In this document: piece by piece, positions 8,392 to 17,469 of the stretch
How positions within the stretch are numbered: position 1 is the first letter of the stretch
Layout of the letters: each line of letters opens with the position of its first letter
DNA from: Leisingera sp. SS27
Lineage (GTDB): Bacteria; Pseudomonadota; Alphaproteobacteria; Rhodobacterales; Rhodobacteraceae
Direction of reading: 5' to 3'
DNA: 64,000 nucleotides
Assembly (NCBI RefSeq): GCF_028368855.1
Contig: NZ_JAQNCY010000002.1
Location: 248,001 to 312,000 of the forward strand
Notes under the pieces: generated by a model
What the model was told of the DNA's origin: nothing
The model's input: only the letters and a program-made list of their open reading frames with translations
The model's database searches: none
Program-made: the position numbers and the translations under genes

Positions 8392-10245
8392 ATGACCAAG
8401 CAGCGTATTACGCGTACTTATCTCCGGCTGCGCAGCGGCATCGCTTTGGCGATTTTGCTGGCGGCCGCTGTGGCTGCATTCTGCGTCACCCTCTCCGGGC
8501 AGAGAAGCGTGGCCCAGCGTGCCGAAAACACCAGGGTCGTCGACCAGCTCCTTGTGTCTCTGTCCGAAATGTCGCTGGCTTTTGACGAATTGAAGAATGA
8601 ACCGGGCAGTCAGAAGGCGTTGATCGCGCGCGGGCGCATCCGGCGAAGCGCAAGGCCCGCAGAGGACTCGCTTGCCGGACTTACAGGTGAAGATGCGCTT
8701 TCAGCATTCTCGCCGCGGGCGCAGGAAATTCTGTCACAGCCGGTGCTGAACCCGATCTCCGAACTTGAGGATATCCTGCTGCTGACAGAGCTGCTGACTG
8801 ATCCCGATGCGAGCCGGGAAGCAGCCGCCGAAATAAAGGCAGCTGCATTGGCCTCGGACTTGTCCAGGCGGCTGCTTACTATTCTGATGAAGGTGAAGGA
8901 AGCCGAAGCGCAGACCAGCCGCATTGCCGCGCAAACCCAGTTGCTCTATGCGGTAGCGGCCGTGATAATCGGCGCAATCGGCGTTTTTGTTGCCGCCCGC
9001 TTCGTGCATCTGCCGATGGAGCGATTCATCATCAGCGCGCAATCGGAAATTGAGGCCAGCAGGCGAAAGGCAGAAGCCGCCTCTGAGGCGAAGTCTATTT
9101 TCCTGGCAACGATGAGCCACGAAATCCGGACCCCGCTGAACGGTTTGCTGGGCCTGGCGGAGCTGCTGAATGACACCGGCCTGGATGACCAGCAGCGCCA
9201 TATGACCCGCATGATGATCGTGAGCGGAAATTCCCTGCTGTGCATCATCAACGATGTCCTGGACCTGTCCAAGGCCGAGGCAGGCAAGCTGGATTTGGAA
9301 GCAGAGGCCTTCAATGTTCACGCGACCTGCCTGGAGGTGATTGACCTGTTTTCCGCACGGGCGCAGAGCAAAAAGATCGGCTTGCGTCTGGATGCGGCTG
9401 CGGAGGTCAGCAACTGGCATGTGCAGGGATATGGCACCGCGATCCGCCAGATCGTTGTCAACCTGGTCAGCAACGCGTTGAAATTCACCGAAAACGGAAC
9501 CGTCGAGGTGAAGCTGCTTGAATTGCCGCCTGCCCCCGGCGGTGACCGGATGATCCGCATCACCGTGCGGGACACCGGTATAGGGATACCACCGGAAGCC
9601 CAAGAACGGATTTTTGAGCAATTCGCCCAGGCCGATGCAACCACAACAACACGGTTCGGCGGAACCGGCCTTGGTCTCGCCATCGTCAAAAACCTCACCC
9701 AGGCGATCGGCGGCACAATCGCGCTCCAAAGCGCCGAAGGCCAGGGCGCCGAGTTCACGGTGGATTTTCCCGCCGGGAATGCCCCTCCACCGGTTGCGGT
9801 ATCCCGGCCCGAGCCTGTCACAGCCGCGTTCAGCAAAAGGGTTCTGGTTGCTGACGACAACCGGGTCAACCAGATGGTCGCGGGTAAGATGCTGGAGCGG
9901 CTGGGATGTACCGTCATAACAGCAGGAAACGGGTTCGAGGCAGTGGAGCTGACACAAAGCTGGGCTCCTGACCTGGTGCTGATGGATGTCCGGATGCCGG
10001 AAATGGACGGGCTCGAAGCCACCCGGGCAATCCGGGCTGCAGAGCAGGAGAAGGGCTTGACGTCGGTCCCGGTCATCGGCCTGTCCGCCAACGCGATGAG
10101 CGAACAGCGTGAAGAAGGCTTGTCCGCAGGAATGAATGATTACCTCGCTAAACCCGTCAACAAGGTGGCAATTGCCGCCGCCCTGACCCGCCTTTGGCCG
10201 GACGAGGCCGCCGCAAGCAGCAAGGGAAGCCCGAAATGCGCCTGA
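8392..10245 (+). CDS. Membrane hybrid histidine kinase with receiver domain
   Basis: A 617-residue sensor kinase. Transmembrane helices at about residues 15-35 and 184-205 enclose a periplasmic helical sensor domain. The HisKA domain carries His243 in MSHEIRTPLNG. The ATPase domain follows (N box NLVSNALKFTE, G1 DTGIGIP, G2 GTGLGLA). The C-terminal receiver has Asp532 in LMDVRMPEMDG and the conserved Lys in LAKPVN. There is no HPt domain and no partner regulator nearby, so the phosphate must pass to an unlinked protein. Its 3' end overlaps the start of a periplasmic binding protein, suggesting joint ligand sensing as in TorT/TorS-type pairs. Confidence 0.9.
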   Translation: MTKQRITRTYLRLRSGIALAILLAAAVAAFCVTLSGQRSVAQRAENTRVVDQLLVSLSEMSLAFDELKNEPGSQKALIARGRIRRSARPAEDSLAGLTGEDALSAFSPRAQEILSQPVLNPISELEDILLLTELLTDPDASREAAAEIKAAALASDLSRRLLTILMKVKEAEAQTSRIAAQTQLLYAVAAVIIGAIGVFVAARFVHLPMERFIISAQSEIEASRRKAEAASEAKSIFLATMSHEIRTPLNGLLGLAELLNDTGLDDQQRHMTRMMIVSGNSLLCIINDVLDLSKAEAGKLDLEAEAFNVHATCLEVIDLFSARAQSKKIGLRLDAAAEVSNWHVQGYGTAIRQIVVNLVSNALKFTENGTVEVKLLELPPAPGGDRMIRITVRDTGIGIPPEAQERIFEQFAQADATTTTRFGGTGLGLAIVKNLTQAIGGTIALQSAEGQGAEFTVDFPAGNAPPPVAVSRPEPVTAAFSKRVLVADDNRVNQMVAGKMLERLGCTVITAGNGFEAVELTQSWAPDLVLMDVRMPEMDGLEATRAIRAAEQEKGLTSVPVIGLSANAMSEQREEGLSAGMNDYLAKPVNKVAIAAALTRLWPDEAAASSKGSPKCA

Positions 10246-11318
10246 AACCGTTGATTGCCGCTGCCATCACATCTGCCTCCCTTCTGCCCCTGACAGCCGC
10301 AGCGGATCCCGGTCAGGTCTGGCTCTATAACTGGAGCGGCTATATCGACCCGGACACCCTGGCCGGATTTCAGGACGCCACAGGCACTGCGGTCGTGCTG
10401 GACACCTATGGTGATGCCGACGAGGCCGAGGCACGGCTTCTTGCCCGCGGCACCGGCTATGACCTGGCGATCGTGGCTTCTGAAACAGTCGGCCGTCTGG
10501 CAGATGCCAGGGCGATCCGGGAATTCAGCCTTGCAGATGTTCCAAACGCAGCAGCACTCGATCCAGAGCTGATGCAGATCCTCCTGACCACGCTTCCGCA
10601 GGCAGAAGGCTACGCTTTGCCTTATCTGTGGGGGACAACCGGCCTCGCTTTTGACCGTGCGGCGGTGCAAGAGCGCCTGCCTGACGCACCGCTCGACAGC
10701 TGGGCGCTGGTGTTTGACCCGGAAAATGCCAGAAAGCTCGCAGATTGCGGCATATCCATCGTCAATTCAGTGGAGGAGGTTCTGGCCGCTGCACTGGCCT
10801 ATCTTGATTTGGATCCGCAGTCCCAATCAGAACAGGACCTTGAAGCTGCCTTTGGCGTGCTGTCCGCCATTGCGCCTTATGTCCGGTCTTATGATTCTTA
10901 CCAGTATGATGCGCTGATGGACGGTGAGATCTGCTTGGCCATCGCTTGGAGCACCGCAGGCCTTGCACCACAGATGGAAGATGAAAACAGCAGCTATCAG
11001 TATGTAATTCCCCGGGAAGGCTCCAACTTGTGGGCGGATCTCTTTGTTGTTCCGAGCGATGCCAGCGATCTGGAGGGGGCGCATCAGCTAGTGAACCACA
11101 TTTTACAACCGTCTGAGATGGCACGTGCAACACTCTTCAGCAATGCCACGAACAGCGTGCCCGCCGAACGCCAAGAGATCAGCGATCCCGGATATTCAAT
11201 CCCTGCACTGACACTGCCACCAGCAGTCCGGGACAGTCTTTTTGTTGTGAAACCCCGTAATGGTGCGGAGAAGCGGATGCTCGACCGCCGCTGGAGGCTG
11301 CTGCAGATCGGCCTTTAG
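10236..11318 (+). CDS. Polyamine-type periplasmic solute-binding protein
   Basis: About 360 residues beginning with a Sec signal peptide (MRLKPLIAAAITSASLLPLTAAA) and continuing with the spermidine/putrescine-binding fold (VWLYNWSGYIDPDTLAGF near the mature N-terminus). The ATG at 10236 overlaps the kinase stop by 10 bases and has AAGGGA upstream; a longer frame from 10194 would lack a signal peptide. No permease or ATPase gene adjoins it. It may therefore serve as a sensory ligand receptor for the kinase rather than in transport. The ligand is not proven; a polyamine or similar cation is a guess from the family. Confidence 0.8.
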   Translation: MRLKPLIAAAITSASLLPLTAAADPGQVWLYNWSGYIDPDTLAGFQDATGTAVVLDTYGDADEAEARLLARGTGYDLAIVASETVGRLADARAIREFSLADVPNAAALDPELMQILLTTLPQAEGYALPYLWGTTGLAFDRAAVQERLPDAPLDSWALVFDPENARKLADCGISIVNSVEEVLAAALAYLDLDPQSQSEQDLEAAFGVLSAIAPYVRSYDSYQYDALMDGEICLAIAWSTAGLAPQMEDENSSYQYVIPREGSNLWADLFVVPSDASDLEGAHQLVNHILQPSEMARATLFSNATNSVPAERQEISDPGYSIPALTLPPAVRDSLFVVKPRNGAEKRMLDRRWRLLQIGL

Positions 11319-11631
11319 GGTGAGTCTCATGCTTTCTGAATAGCCAGAACGATCTCACCCGGACAGCAAGCATCTGACCAGGGACAACCATGGCAGGAGA
11401 GTGTTTCTATGCCACTCCTCAGCGCTGCTAAGCTCGATGAAGAGGGTTGCCAAATTGGATAACGCCTGCCTCTCACGAAAGACATAGCCAGCCCTGGCCG
11501 GACTCATGCCATAACTTTTGAATCTTCGAAACGGCTCAGCAAGGGCGGCATTTGCTGCGGTTGCGAAATTCACGCAGTGCCGCGTGGTTGCTGGAAGGCT
11601 GGTTCGCGATCCCGGAGACTGAAATGAAGCG
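11319..11631. other. Intergenic region without a gene
   Basis: 313 bases separate the convergent binding-protein gene and LysR gene. A 7-bp repeat (GGGTGAG / CTCACCC, about 11320-11365) with a long loop is the only structure seen, and it is weak. No coding signal was recognised. Confidence 0.4.
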
Positions 11632-12555
11632 TCACACGTCCACGCCAGCCTCAATGTCCCAATAAGGTGTATCGCCGCCGATCCGTTCCGCCAGAAAATC
11701 GGCAAATGCCCGAACTTTCGCAGGCATGTGACGCCGTTCCGGGAAAACCGCATACAAAGATTGTTCAGGCAGCGAATAAGCTGGAAGAACCCGGACCAGG
11801 CGGCCTGCTGCCAAATGGGGACTTGCCACAAAAGTCGGCAGGCGTCCGATCCCCAGCCCGTCAATCAGGGCTGTACACAGGGCCTGGCTGTTGTTGACAC
11901 GCATCTTGCCCTTTGTGCGCACACTTATTTCATCATTCGGACCACACAGGGTCCACTCTCTTGCGTCGCGTGAATAGCTGTAGTGCAGGCAGCTGTGCTG
12001 CAACAGGTCTTCGGGATACCGGGGTGTTCCTGCCTGTGACAGATATTCTGGTGACGCGGCGAGCACACTGTGAATGGGCGCCAGTTTGCGTGCGATAAGA
12101 GCAGAGTCCGGCAGGATGCCCGCCCGGATTGCCATGTCGACCCCGGCCTCAACCAAATCAGACACCCGGTCATCCATGTTCAGGTCAAGTGTGATCCCTG
12201 GATGGCGCTCCAGAAACTCTTTGATCAATGGCGCAACATGCAGCAACCCAAAGGACATCGGCGCGTTGACCCTGAGCCCCCCGACAGGCTGCCCCCGCAA
12301 GGCTGTGACAGCTTCCTCCGCTTCTTGCGCGGACCCAAGCGCCTGCACAGCATGCGACAGGTAGATTTCACCGGCTTCGGTCAGTGACATACTTCGGGTC
12401 GAGCGGTGAAACAGCTGCATTCCCAGATGCGCTTCCAGGTTGCCTATCCGCTTGCTGACTGCGGACTTTGTGATCCCGAGCTGCCGGGCAGCGGCTGCAA
12501 ACCCGCCATTTTCTGCGACCGCCACAAAAATCGGGATGGCGCCAATTTCAATCAT
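11632..12555 (-). CDS. LysR-family transcriptional regulator
   Basis: 307 residues of the AaeR/CrgA-like LysR branch. The helix-turn-helix is at about residues 17-36 (GFAAAARQLGITKSAVSKRI), followed by the RSTRSMSLTEAG wing and the effector domain. It is divergent from the glutathionyl-hydroquinone reductase/EamA/NTF2 operon, with 114 bp between the starts, so it most likely controls that operon in response to a quinone or aromatic electrophile. That role is inferred from position. Confidence 0.85.
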   Translation of the reverse strand: MIEIGAIPIFVAVAENGGFAAAARQLGITKSAVSKRIGNLEAHLGMQLFHRSTRSMSLTEAGEIYLSHAVQALGSAQEAEEAVTALRGQPVGGLRVNAPMSFGLLHVAPLIKEFLERHPGITLDLNMDDRVSDLVEAGVDMAIRAGILPDSALIARKLAPIHSVLAASPEYLSQAGTPRYPEDLLQHSCLHYSYSRDAREWTLCGPNDEISVRTKGKMRVNNSQALCTALIDGLGIGRLPTFVASPHLAAGRLVRVLPAYSLPEQSLYAVFPERRHMPAKVRAFADFLAERIGGDTPYWDIEAGVDV

Positions 12556-12669
12556 TCTGCTCTTTCAATTGTCAACTTCTGCTCACCCTGAAGTTTCCCA
12601 GATAGCCGATTAAAGAAATTTCAGAAACCAAATAGTTCATTCACAACACTCAAGCTGCCGGAAACCGCC

Positions 12670-13626
12670 ATGCCCAGAATGCTCATCAATGGAATTCTTC
12701 GCGACAAGCCTGCTTCTGCAGACGGGCGCTTTCAACGGTTGCCAAGTGTGTTCCGGTCCTGGATTGAAGCCGGCCCCGGTGCCACGTTTCCGGCGGCATC
12801 AGGCCGGTATCATCTGTACTTGTCCAAGGCCTGCCCCTGGTGCCACAGCGTTGACCTGATGCTGACGTTCAAAGGCCTCCGTAATGCGGTCAGCATCACA
12901 TGGATGGATCCGGTCACGTCAGAGAATGGCTGGATCATTGACCAGCAAGGCTTCGTCGAGACCGCAGGTGTGCCGCGCGACCGCTATCTTTTTGAGGTCT
13001 ACCAGCGGGCCGCACCGGACTTTACCGGACCGGTCACCGTGCCCCTCTTGCTGGACAAGCCAAGCGGCAGGATCGTCAGCACCGAATCCGCAGATATCAT
13101 GCGGATGCTAGACACGTCTTTTGGCGAAGCGGGCGCGACGGGGCCAACTCTCTATCCCTGCGTTTTGCAGGAGGAAATCGACCGCCTGACCGGCATGATC
13201 CACACACCGATTTGCAATGGAGTGTACCGTGCTGGATTTGCCGCCTCGCAAACGGCCTATAACGAGGCCGTGACGCAGCTTTTTGACGCTCTGAACAAAG
13301 TCGAAATGGTTCTGGAACAACGGCGCTACCTGGCCGGGGAGGCGATCACCGGCATCGACCTGAGACTGTTTCCGGCACTTGTGCGGTTTGATCCTGTTTA
13401 TGTGACGCATTTCAAGACAGACCGGAAACGGATCGCCGATTACCCTGCCCTGTCCCGCTACCTGCGCGATACCGGCGGACTGCCCGGGGTTCGCGAAACC
13501 ATCGACCTGCCCCATATCCGCGCGCATTACTTTCAAAGCCACCGGCATATCAATCCGGCCGGCATCATCCCGATTGGGCCAGACAGCCCCTTTACGGAAA
13601 TATCCTCGCCCAGGGGAACGGCGTGA
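12670..13626 (+). CDS. Glutathionyl-hydroquinone reductase (Xi-class GST)
   Basis: 318 residues with the Xi-class active site CPWCH at about residues 56-60 (SKACPWCHSVDLML). In the family, the first Cys of C-P-W-C reduces glutathionyl-hydroquinones back to hydroquinone. The N-terminal thioredoxin fold is followed by a helical GST C-domain with ITGIDLRLFPALVRFD, typical of YqjG/PcpF proteins. It is likely cytosolic and used in quinone or aromatic detoxification. Its stop codon overlaps the ATG of the EamA transporter. Confidence 0.88.
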   Translation: MPRMLINGILRDKPASADGRFQRLPSVFRSWIEAGPGATFPAASGRYHLYLSKACPWCHSVDLMLTFKGLRNAVSITWMDPVTSENGWIIDQQGFVETAGVPRDRYLFEVYQRAAPDFTGPVTVPLLLDKPSGRIVSTESADIMRMLDTSFGEAGATGPTLYPCVLQEEIDRLTGMIHTPICNGVYRAGFAASQTAYNEAVTQLFDALNKVEMVLEQRRYLAGEAITGIDLRLFPALVRFDPVYVTHFKTDRKRIADYPALSRYLRDTGGLPGVRETIDLPHIRAHYFQSHRHINPAGIIPIGPDSPFTEISSPRGTA

Positions 13627-14621
13627 TGCCCGGCTTCATCAAATCCCTGCCCCCCACAGCCCTGATCATAGCGATCGGGATGCTGGTCGGGGTCAGTTTC
13701 ACACTGTCGAAATTCGTGGCCATTGCAGATACCGGCCCAATTGCCGCACTGTTCTGGCAACTCTGTGCGGCAAGCATCACCTTGTCGGCCGCAGCCGCGG
13801 CCACTGGCAGGCACCTGCAGTGCAGCCGCAGGCATCTAACCTATTACCTTGGCGCCGGGCTTTTCGGCGTCAGCGGGCCCGCCCTTATCGGCTATTCAGT
13901 TCTGGAGCATGTTTCGACAGGGTTCTATTCAGCTCTGGTAACGCTTTCGCCGCTCTTTACCTTTGCGATCACCGCTCTTGCGGAGCGCCGGATGCTGCCC
14001 GCCCATCGGCTGGTTGGCATCGTGATCGGCCTGGCGGGGATCAGCCTTGCCACCCAAAACAGCCGTGAGCTTAAAGGAGTTGCCTCTTTCTGGGTCGTCC
14101 TGGCGGCAGCAAGTCCCCTGCTTCTGGCCATGGGAAACGTGTTCCGCAGCCGCGCTTACCCTCCAGGCGGCGACCCGGTGATGCTGGCGGCCGGAACACT
14201 TTTGCTCCAGCTCGTGCTGACCGGCATTCTGCTTCTGGCTACAGGCGGCATCGCAGAAACCGCCGCACTGAGCCTTGGCACTTTTTCTGCCATCGCCGGC
14301 ACGGGTCTGATCACCGCACTAAGCTACGCTCTGACCTTCAAAGTCCAGCGCCGCACCGATGGGGTTGGATTTGCGCAGGTCGGATACTTCGCAACGCTGT
14401 TTGGAATTGCCTTCGGCGCGCTTGTCTTCAGGGAGCCCGTCCATCTGTCGCTTGTGATCTCCCTTCTTGTCCTGTTCCTCGGACTGGCCATCACAAACGG
14501 CCATACCCTGCCGCCCGGCCTCTGGCGCAGGCTGATCAATCGCGGCAGGCGGAGGAGCCAGGCGTCCTCATCACCGACTGAACCTCAAACCAGGAGAACC
14601 ACCAATGCAAATTACAGCTAA
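13626..14621 (+). CDS. EamA/DMT-superfamily transporter
   Basis: About 331 residues with ten predicted membrane helices in two EamA repeats (for example LIGYSVLEHVSTGFYSALVTLSPLF in the first half and GLITALSYALTFKVQ in the second). Such proteins usually export small metabolites. The ATG at 13626 shares one base with the upstream TGA; a GTG one codon earlier is possible. Its substrate is unknown; the operon suggests an efflux role for a product of the reductase. Confidence 0.85.
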   Translation: MPGFIKSLPPTALIIAIGMLVGVSFTLSKFVAIADTGPIAALFWQLCAASITLSAAAAATGRHLQCSRRHLTYYLGAGLFGVSGPALIGYSVLEHVSTGFYSALVTLSPLFTFAITALAERRMLPAHRLVGIVIGLAGISLATQNSRELKGVASFWVVLAAASPLLLAMGNVFRSRAYPPGGDPVMLAAGTLLLQLVLTGILLLATGGIAETAALSLGTFSAIAGTGLITALSYALTFKVQRRTDGVGFAQVGYFATLFGIAFGALVFREPVHLSLVISLLVLFLGLAITNGHTLPPGLWRRLINRGRRRSQASSSPTEPQTRRTTNANYS

Positions 14622-14982
14622 GGGAACCACGCCTCATACCGCACTGATTGGCGGTCTCTATTCTGCGGTGGACGCAATGAATGCCGAAGCTGTTGTCAGC
14701 TTTCTGAGCGATGATGTGACCTTCCGGCTCGGCAATTTTGACACCATCACGGGACGCAAGCCCGTCGAGGATGCCAATGCCGCATTCTTCACAACGATCG
14801 ATGCGATGCACCACACAATCACCGGCATATGGTCGAGCGGTGATACTGTTTTCTGTGAAGGATCCGTGCACTACACCCGCAAGGATCAAAGTGAGCACGA
14901 GGTTCCTTTTGCAACGCGCCTTGGCCTGCGCGATGGCAAGATTGCCGACTATAATGTCTATGCGGATATCTCCGGGTTGTGA
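14605..14982 (+). CDS. SnoaL-like/NTF2-fold protein
   Basis: 125 residues of the NTF2-like superfamily: N-terminal helices (HTALIGGLYSAVDAMNAEAV), a cone-shaped beta sheet and the GKIADYNVYAD C-terminal strand. CAGGAG precedes the ATG. The gene overlaps the 3' end of the EamA gene by 17 bases, so it belongs to the same transcript. Members include isomerases, hydrolases and ligand-binding proteins, so no reaction can be assigned. Confidence 0.8.
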   Translation: MQITAKGTTPHTALIGGLYSAVDAMNAEAVVSFLSDDVTFRLGNFDTITGRKPVEDANAAFFTTIDAMHHTITGIWSSGDTVFCEGSVHYTRKDQSEHEVPFATRLGLRDGKIADYNVYADISGL

Positions 14983-15039
14983 GCAATTCCGCAAGCGCCT
15001 GGCTGTCTTGTAAAGCGGGCACGCGCCCCGGACCGGATA

Positions 15040-15275
15040 CTAAGGCAATACGGGAATCTGGCGGAGCGCAAGCTCAGCAAAACTTTGCGCAAAATGGTCG
15101 GCGCACCGTTCAAACAAGGCCTGCTTGTTCCCGAAGGCCGCGTAGATGCTGGGGGATTCAGCCCCATAGCCGCGCTGAGGTCAGCCATCGAGGCGGCCTC
15201 ATACCCCCGCTCCCAAAACAGCAGCATCGCCTGTTCAATCACCTGCTTGGTGTCAAAGGATTTCTGCCGCCCCAC
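15040..15275 (-). pseudogene. Frameshifted, truncated TetR-family regulator
   Basis: From a GTG at 15275 the frame gives a TetR/AcrR DNA-binding domain (VGRQKSFDTKQVIEQAMLLF, then ERGYEAASMADLSAAMGLNPP). At about 15160, within the run AATCCCCCAGC, one base is missing. The conserved continuation (SIYAAFGNKQALFERCADHF) is in the next frame and hits a TAG at 15040-15042. Only about 75 of roughly 190 family residues survive. It faces the decayed oxidoreductase across 50 bp, so it was probably that gene's repressor. Confidence 0.8.
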
Positions 15276-15324
15276 GATCGCATCCAATAATTTTTTTCGG
15301 CCACAACAAAAACTGGAGGCACGG

Positions 15325-16189
15325 ATGAAAGCTGCAATTATCGAGCGTTTTGGCAAAGCAAATGTTTTCCCGATAGGGCAGCTGCCCCGCCCGGTTCCCA
15401 AGCCGGGGGAACTTCTGATCCGCGTCCATGCATCCAGTGTGAACCCGGTGGATAGCGGTGTCCGGTCAGGGAAGATCCTGCCCGGTGACCCGGCACATTT
15501 TCCAATGCTCCTGGGCTGGGATGCGGCAGGTACGGTCGAGGCGCTTGGCGCGAACACTAACGGGTTAGCCCCCGGCGACCGGGTGATGGCGATATCACCG
15601 CAGCGAGGCTCACCGGTGGGCACTCACACGGAACTTACCGCACCGCCAGCCAGCCAAGTTATGAAAATTGCCGATACGGCATCCTTCACAACAGCGGCTG
15701 CCGTGCCTGAAGTACTGCCAGGACCCCACTGGCAGCACTTCAGGCACTGGACCTGCCGCTGGGCGCATCTGTCCTGATCAACAATCCCAAGGGGCGGTTG
15801 GTGCCATGGCGGAAATACTTGCGCCATTACTGGGGTTTAAACTAGCCACGCCGGGCGCGCAGCAGGTGGATGGCGCCATTGATGTGCGCGGCCGGAACCA
15901 TGCGCAACAGGCCTTTGCCGCGCTGAAGGACTGCGGCACCTATGCAACCATTGTGCCCGAATGGCGGAAGCCCGGCGGGATATTAACCGCAGCGCGGGGC
16001 ATCACACCGGTGACGGTTCAGAACCCCGCCAATCAGCAGGTTCTGCTGCCTTTGGCGGATTGGCTGGCCCGGGGCATCTTGGATCCGGGGATTGAGGAAA
16101 TCATGCCGCTGGACCGGATCGCAAAAGCGCACCGCCGGTCGGAGGCGCCCGGTCACTCCGGCAAGTTTGTCCTGGACCAAATTTGCTGA
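15325..16189 (+). pseudogene. Decayed zinc-free MDR/quinone oxidoreductase
   Basis: The start (ATG 15325 with GGAGG upstream) encodes a medium-chain dehydrogenase N-terminus (SSVNPVDSGVRSG, LGWDAAGTVEALG, LAPGDRVMA). The frame breaks at about 15703-15747, where an almost perfect inverted repeat replaces the conserved stretch before ALQALDLPLGASVLINNPKG. It breaks again in AAGGGGCGG at about 15791, one G short. The rest (AVGAMAEILAPLLG to HSGKFVLDQIC) continues in a third frame to 16189. The gene is not translatable as one product. Confidence 0.85.
15703..15747. repeat. 19-bp near-perfect inverted repeat (quasi-palindrome) inside the pseudogene
   Basis: The left arm is 15703-15721 and the right arm 15729-15747, with a 7-base loop and a single mismatch at 15714. 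The right arm still encodes the expected family residues (ALQAL...) in one frame, so the left arm looks like a copy of the right arm's complement. This is what template-switching at a hairpin produces. See findings. Confidence 0.85.
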
Positions 16190-16264
16190 CACCTGCAGCG
16201 GAAGGCACAGGCAGGGCCGTCCCAGCCTGTGCCGGAATTGGTGCTGCCGCAGGGGCCCGGATAG

Positions 16265-17248
16265 TTACTCGGCCGCGTGCCCGCCCATTGCCTCAGCCGC
16301 CCGGGCCAAACACTGCTGCGCGTCTTCCATGAGGTCCGCGAGAATGCGACCCGCAGGTGCCGCCGAGCGGATCAGGCCGATACCTTCGCCGGCGAAAGCC
16401 GTTGCCACTTCCGGATCACCCGCATCCAGAGCCGCCGACCATTTAGCAGCTTCAGCATCTGCTTCCTTCCTCAAGGCCGCTTCGGAGCCGTGCCATTTCT
16501 GAATGAAGGAATTGCGCAGCACGCGGCCATTGTAGCGGGCGGGCCAGTTATAGCCGCGGACCACATCGACCACCTTGGTGCGGATCGTATCGTCACCGGT
16601 TGCCGCCAGCGCGCGGTCCAGGATGCGCGGATGCACCAGCGCCTCGTGCGACGCCCAGAACCGCGTGCCGATCACCGCCCCGTCCGCGCCCAGCATCAGG
16701 GCCGCCGCCAGGCCGCGCCCGTCGGTGATACCGCCGGCGGCGCAGAGCAGCGCCTGGCTGTTGCGGCGTGCGATGTCATCCGCGATTTCGGGAACCAGCG
16801 CAAAGGTGCCGCGCGCCTCGCCGTGACCGCCGGCATCCGCGCCCTGAGCCACGAGGATGTCCGCGCCGCAGTCCAGCGCCTGCTGCGCGTCGCGCAGGGT
16901 CTGGACCTGGCAGATCAGCGGCACGCCGGCATCGCGGACCGCAGGCGCAAATGGCGCCGGGTTGCCGAAGGACAGGAACACCGCCGCGGGATCCTGCGCC
17001 AGTACCAGGTCAAGCAGTTGCGGCTGTTCCGCAAGTTTCCAGGTGATCAGCCCGCAGCCCGCGCGCGCCCCCGCGGCGGCGGCAAACTGCTGTTCGATCC
17101 AGCCGGCATCTCCATAAGCCCCCCCGATCATACCCAACCCGCCGGCCTGGGTGACGGCGCGGACCAGCGCGCCGCCCGCAGCAAAGGCCATCGGCGCCTG
17201 GATCACCGGGCAGGTGATCCCCAGCGCCTCTGTCAGCCGTGTCTTCAT
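16265..17248 (-). CDS. NAD(P)H-dependent flavin oxidoreductase / nitronate monooxygenase-like
   Basis: A TIM-barrel FMN protein of 327 residues from the ATG at 17248, which overlaps the tautomerase stop. The family motifs are visible: IQAPMAFAAGG at the N-terminus, GLGMIGG, VAQGADAGGHGEARG with the proposed catalytic His, AAGGITDGRG and GADGAVIGTRF for FMN phosphate. These proteins oxidise alkyl nitronates or act as quinone reductases. The exact substrate cannot be read. It is the last gene of a four-gene operon with a tautomerase, an NTF2-like protein and a GST. Confidence 0.85.
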   Translation of the reverse strand: MKTRLTEALGITCPVIQAPMAFAAGGALVRAVTQAGGLGMIGGAYGDAGWIEQQFAAAAGARAGCGLITWKLAEQPQLLDLVLAQDPAAVFLSFGNPAPFAPAVRDAGVPLICQVQTLRDAQQALDCGADILVAQGADAGGHGEARGTFALVPEIADDIARRNSQALLCAAGGITDGRGLAAALMLGADGAVIGTRFWASHEALVHPRILDRALAATGDDTIRTKVVDVVRGYNWPARYNGRVLRNSFIQKWHGSEAALRKEADAEAAKWSAALDAGDPEVATAFAGEGIGLIRSAAPAGRILADLMEDAQQCLARAAEAMGGHAAE

Positions 17249-17466
17249 TGCGCCTGCTTCCGGTACTCCTGAACTGGCAGGCCGCCCACGCCCCAATCCT
17301 CGAGAGGAACCTCGTCGATCACCACAAATGTGGTCGCCGGGTTCTTGCCCAGAATGTCCTGCAGCAGACCGGTGACCCCGGCAATCAGCTGCGCCTTCTG
17401 GTCTGCGCTCGGGCCTGTCCCCTCGGGGCCGCCCTCGCGTGTAACTTTGATATTCACATAAGGCAT
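17245..17466 (-). CDS. 4-oxalocrotonate tautomerase-family protein
   Basis: A 73-residue protein whose mature N-terminus after Met removal is Pro (M-P-Y-V-N-I-K-V), the catalytic base of the tautomerase superfamily. The length is slightly over the 60-70 residues usual for 4-OT. It overlaps the flavin oxidoreductase start by four bases and follows the NTF2-like gene by three. A role in isomerising an enol or keto intermediate of the operon's substrate is likely. Confidence 0.82.
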   Translation of the reverse strand: MPYVNIKVTREGGPEGTGPSADQKAQLIAGVTGLLQDILGKNPATTFVVIDEVPLEDWGVGGLPVQEYRKQAQ

Positions 17467-17469
17467 CAG

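Noticed and set aside
8734-9957. A 407-codon open frame on the minus strand
   Set aside because: Antisense to the histidine kinase, whose H, N, G and receiver motifs are complete.
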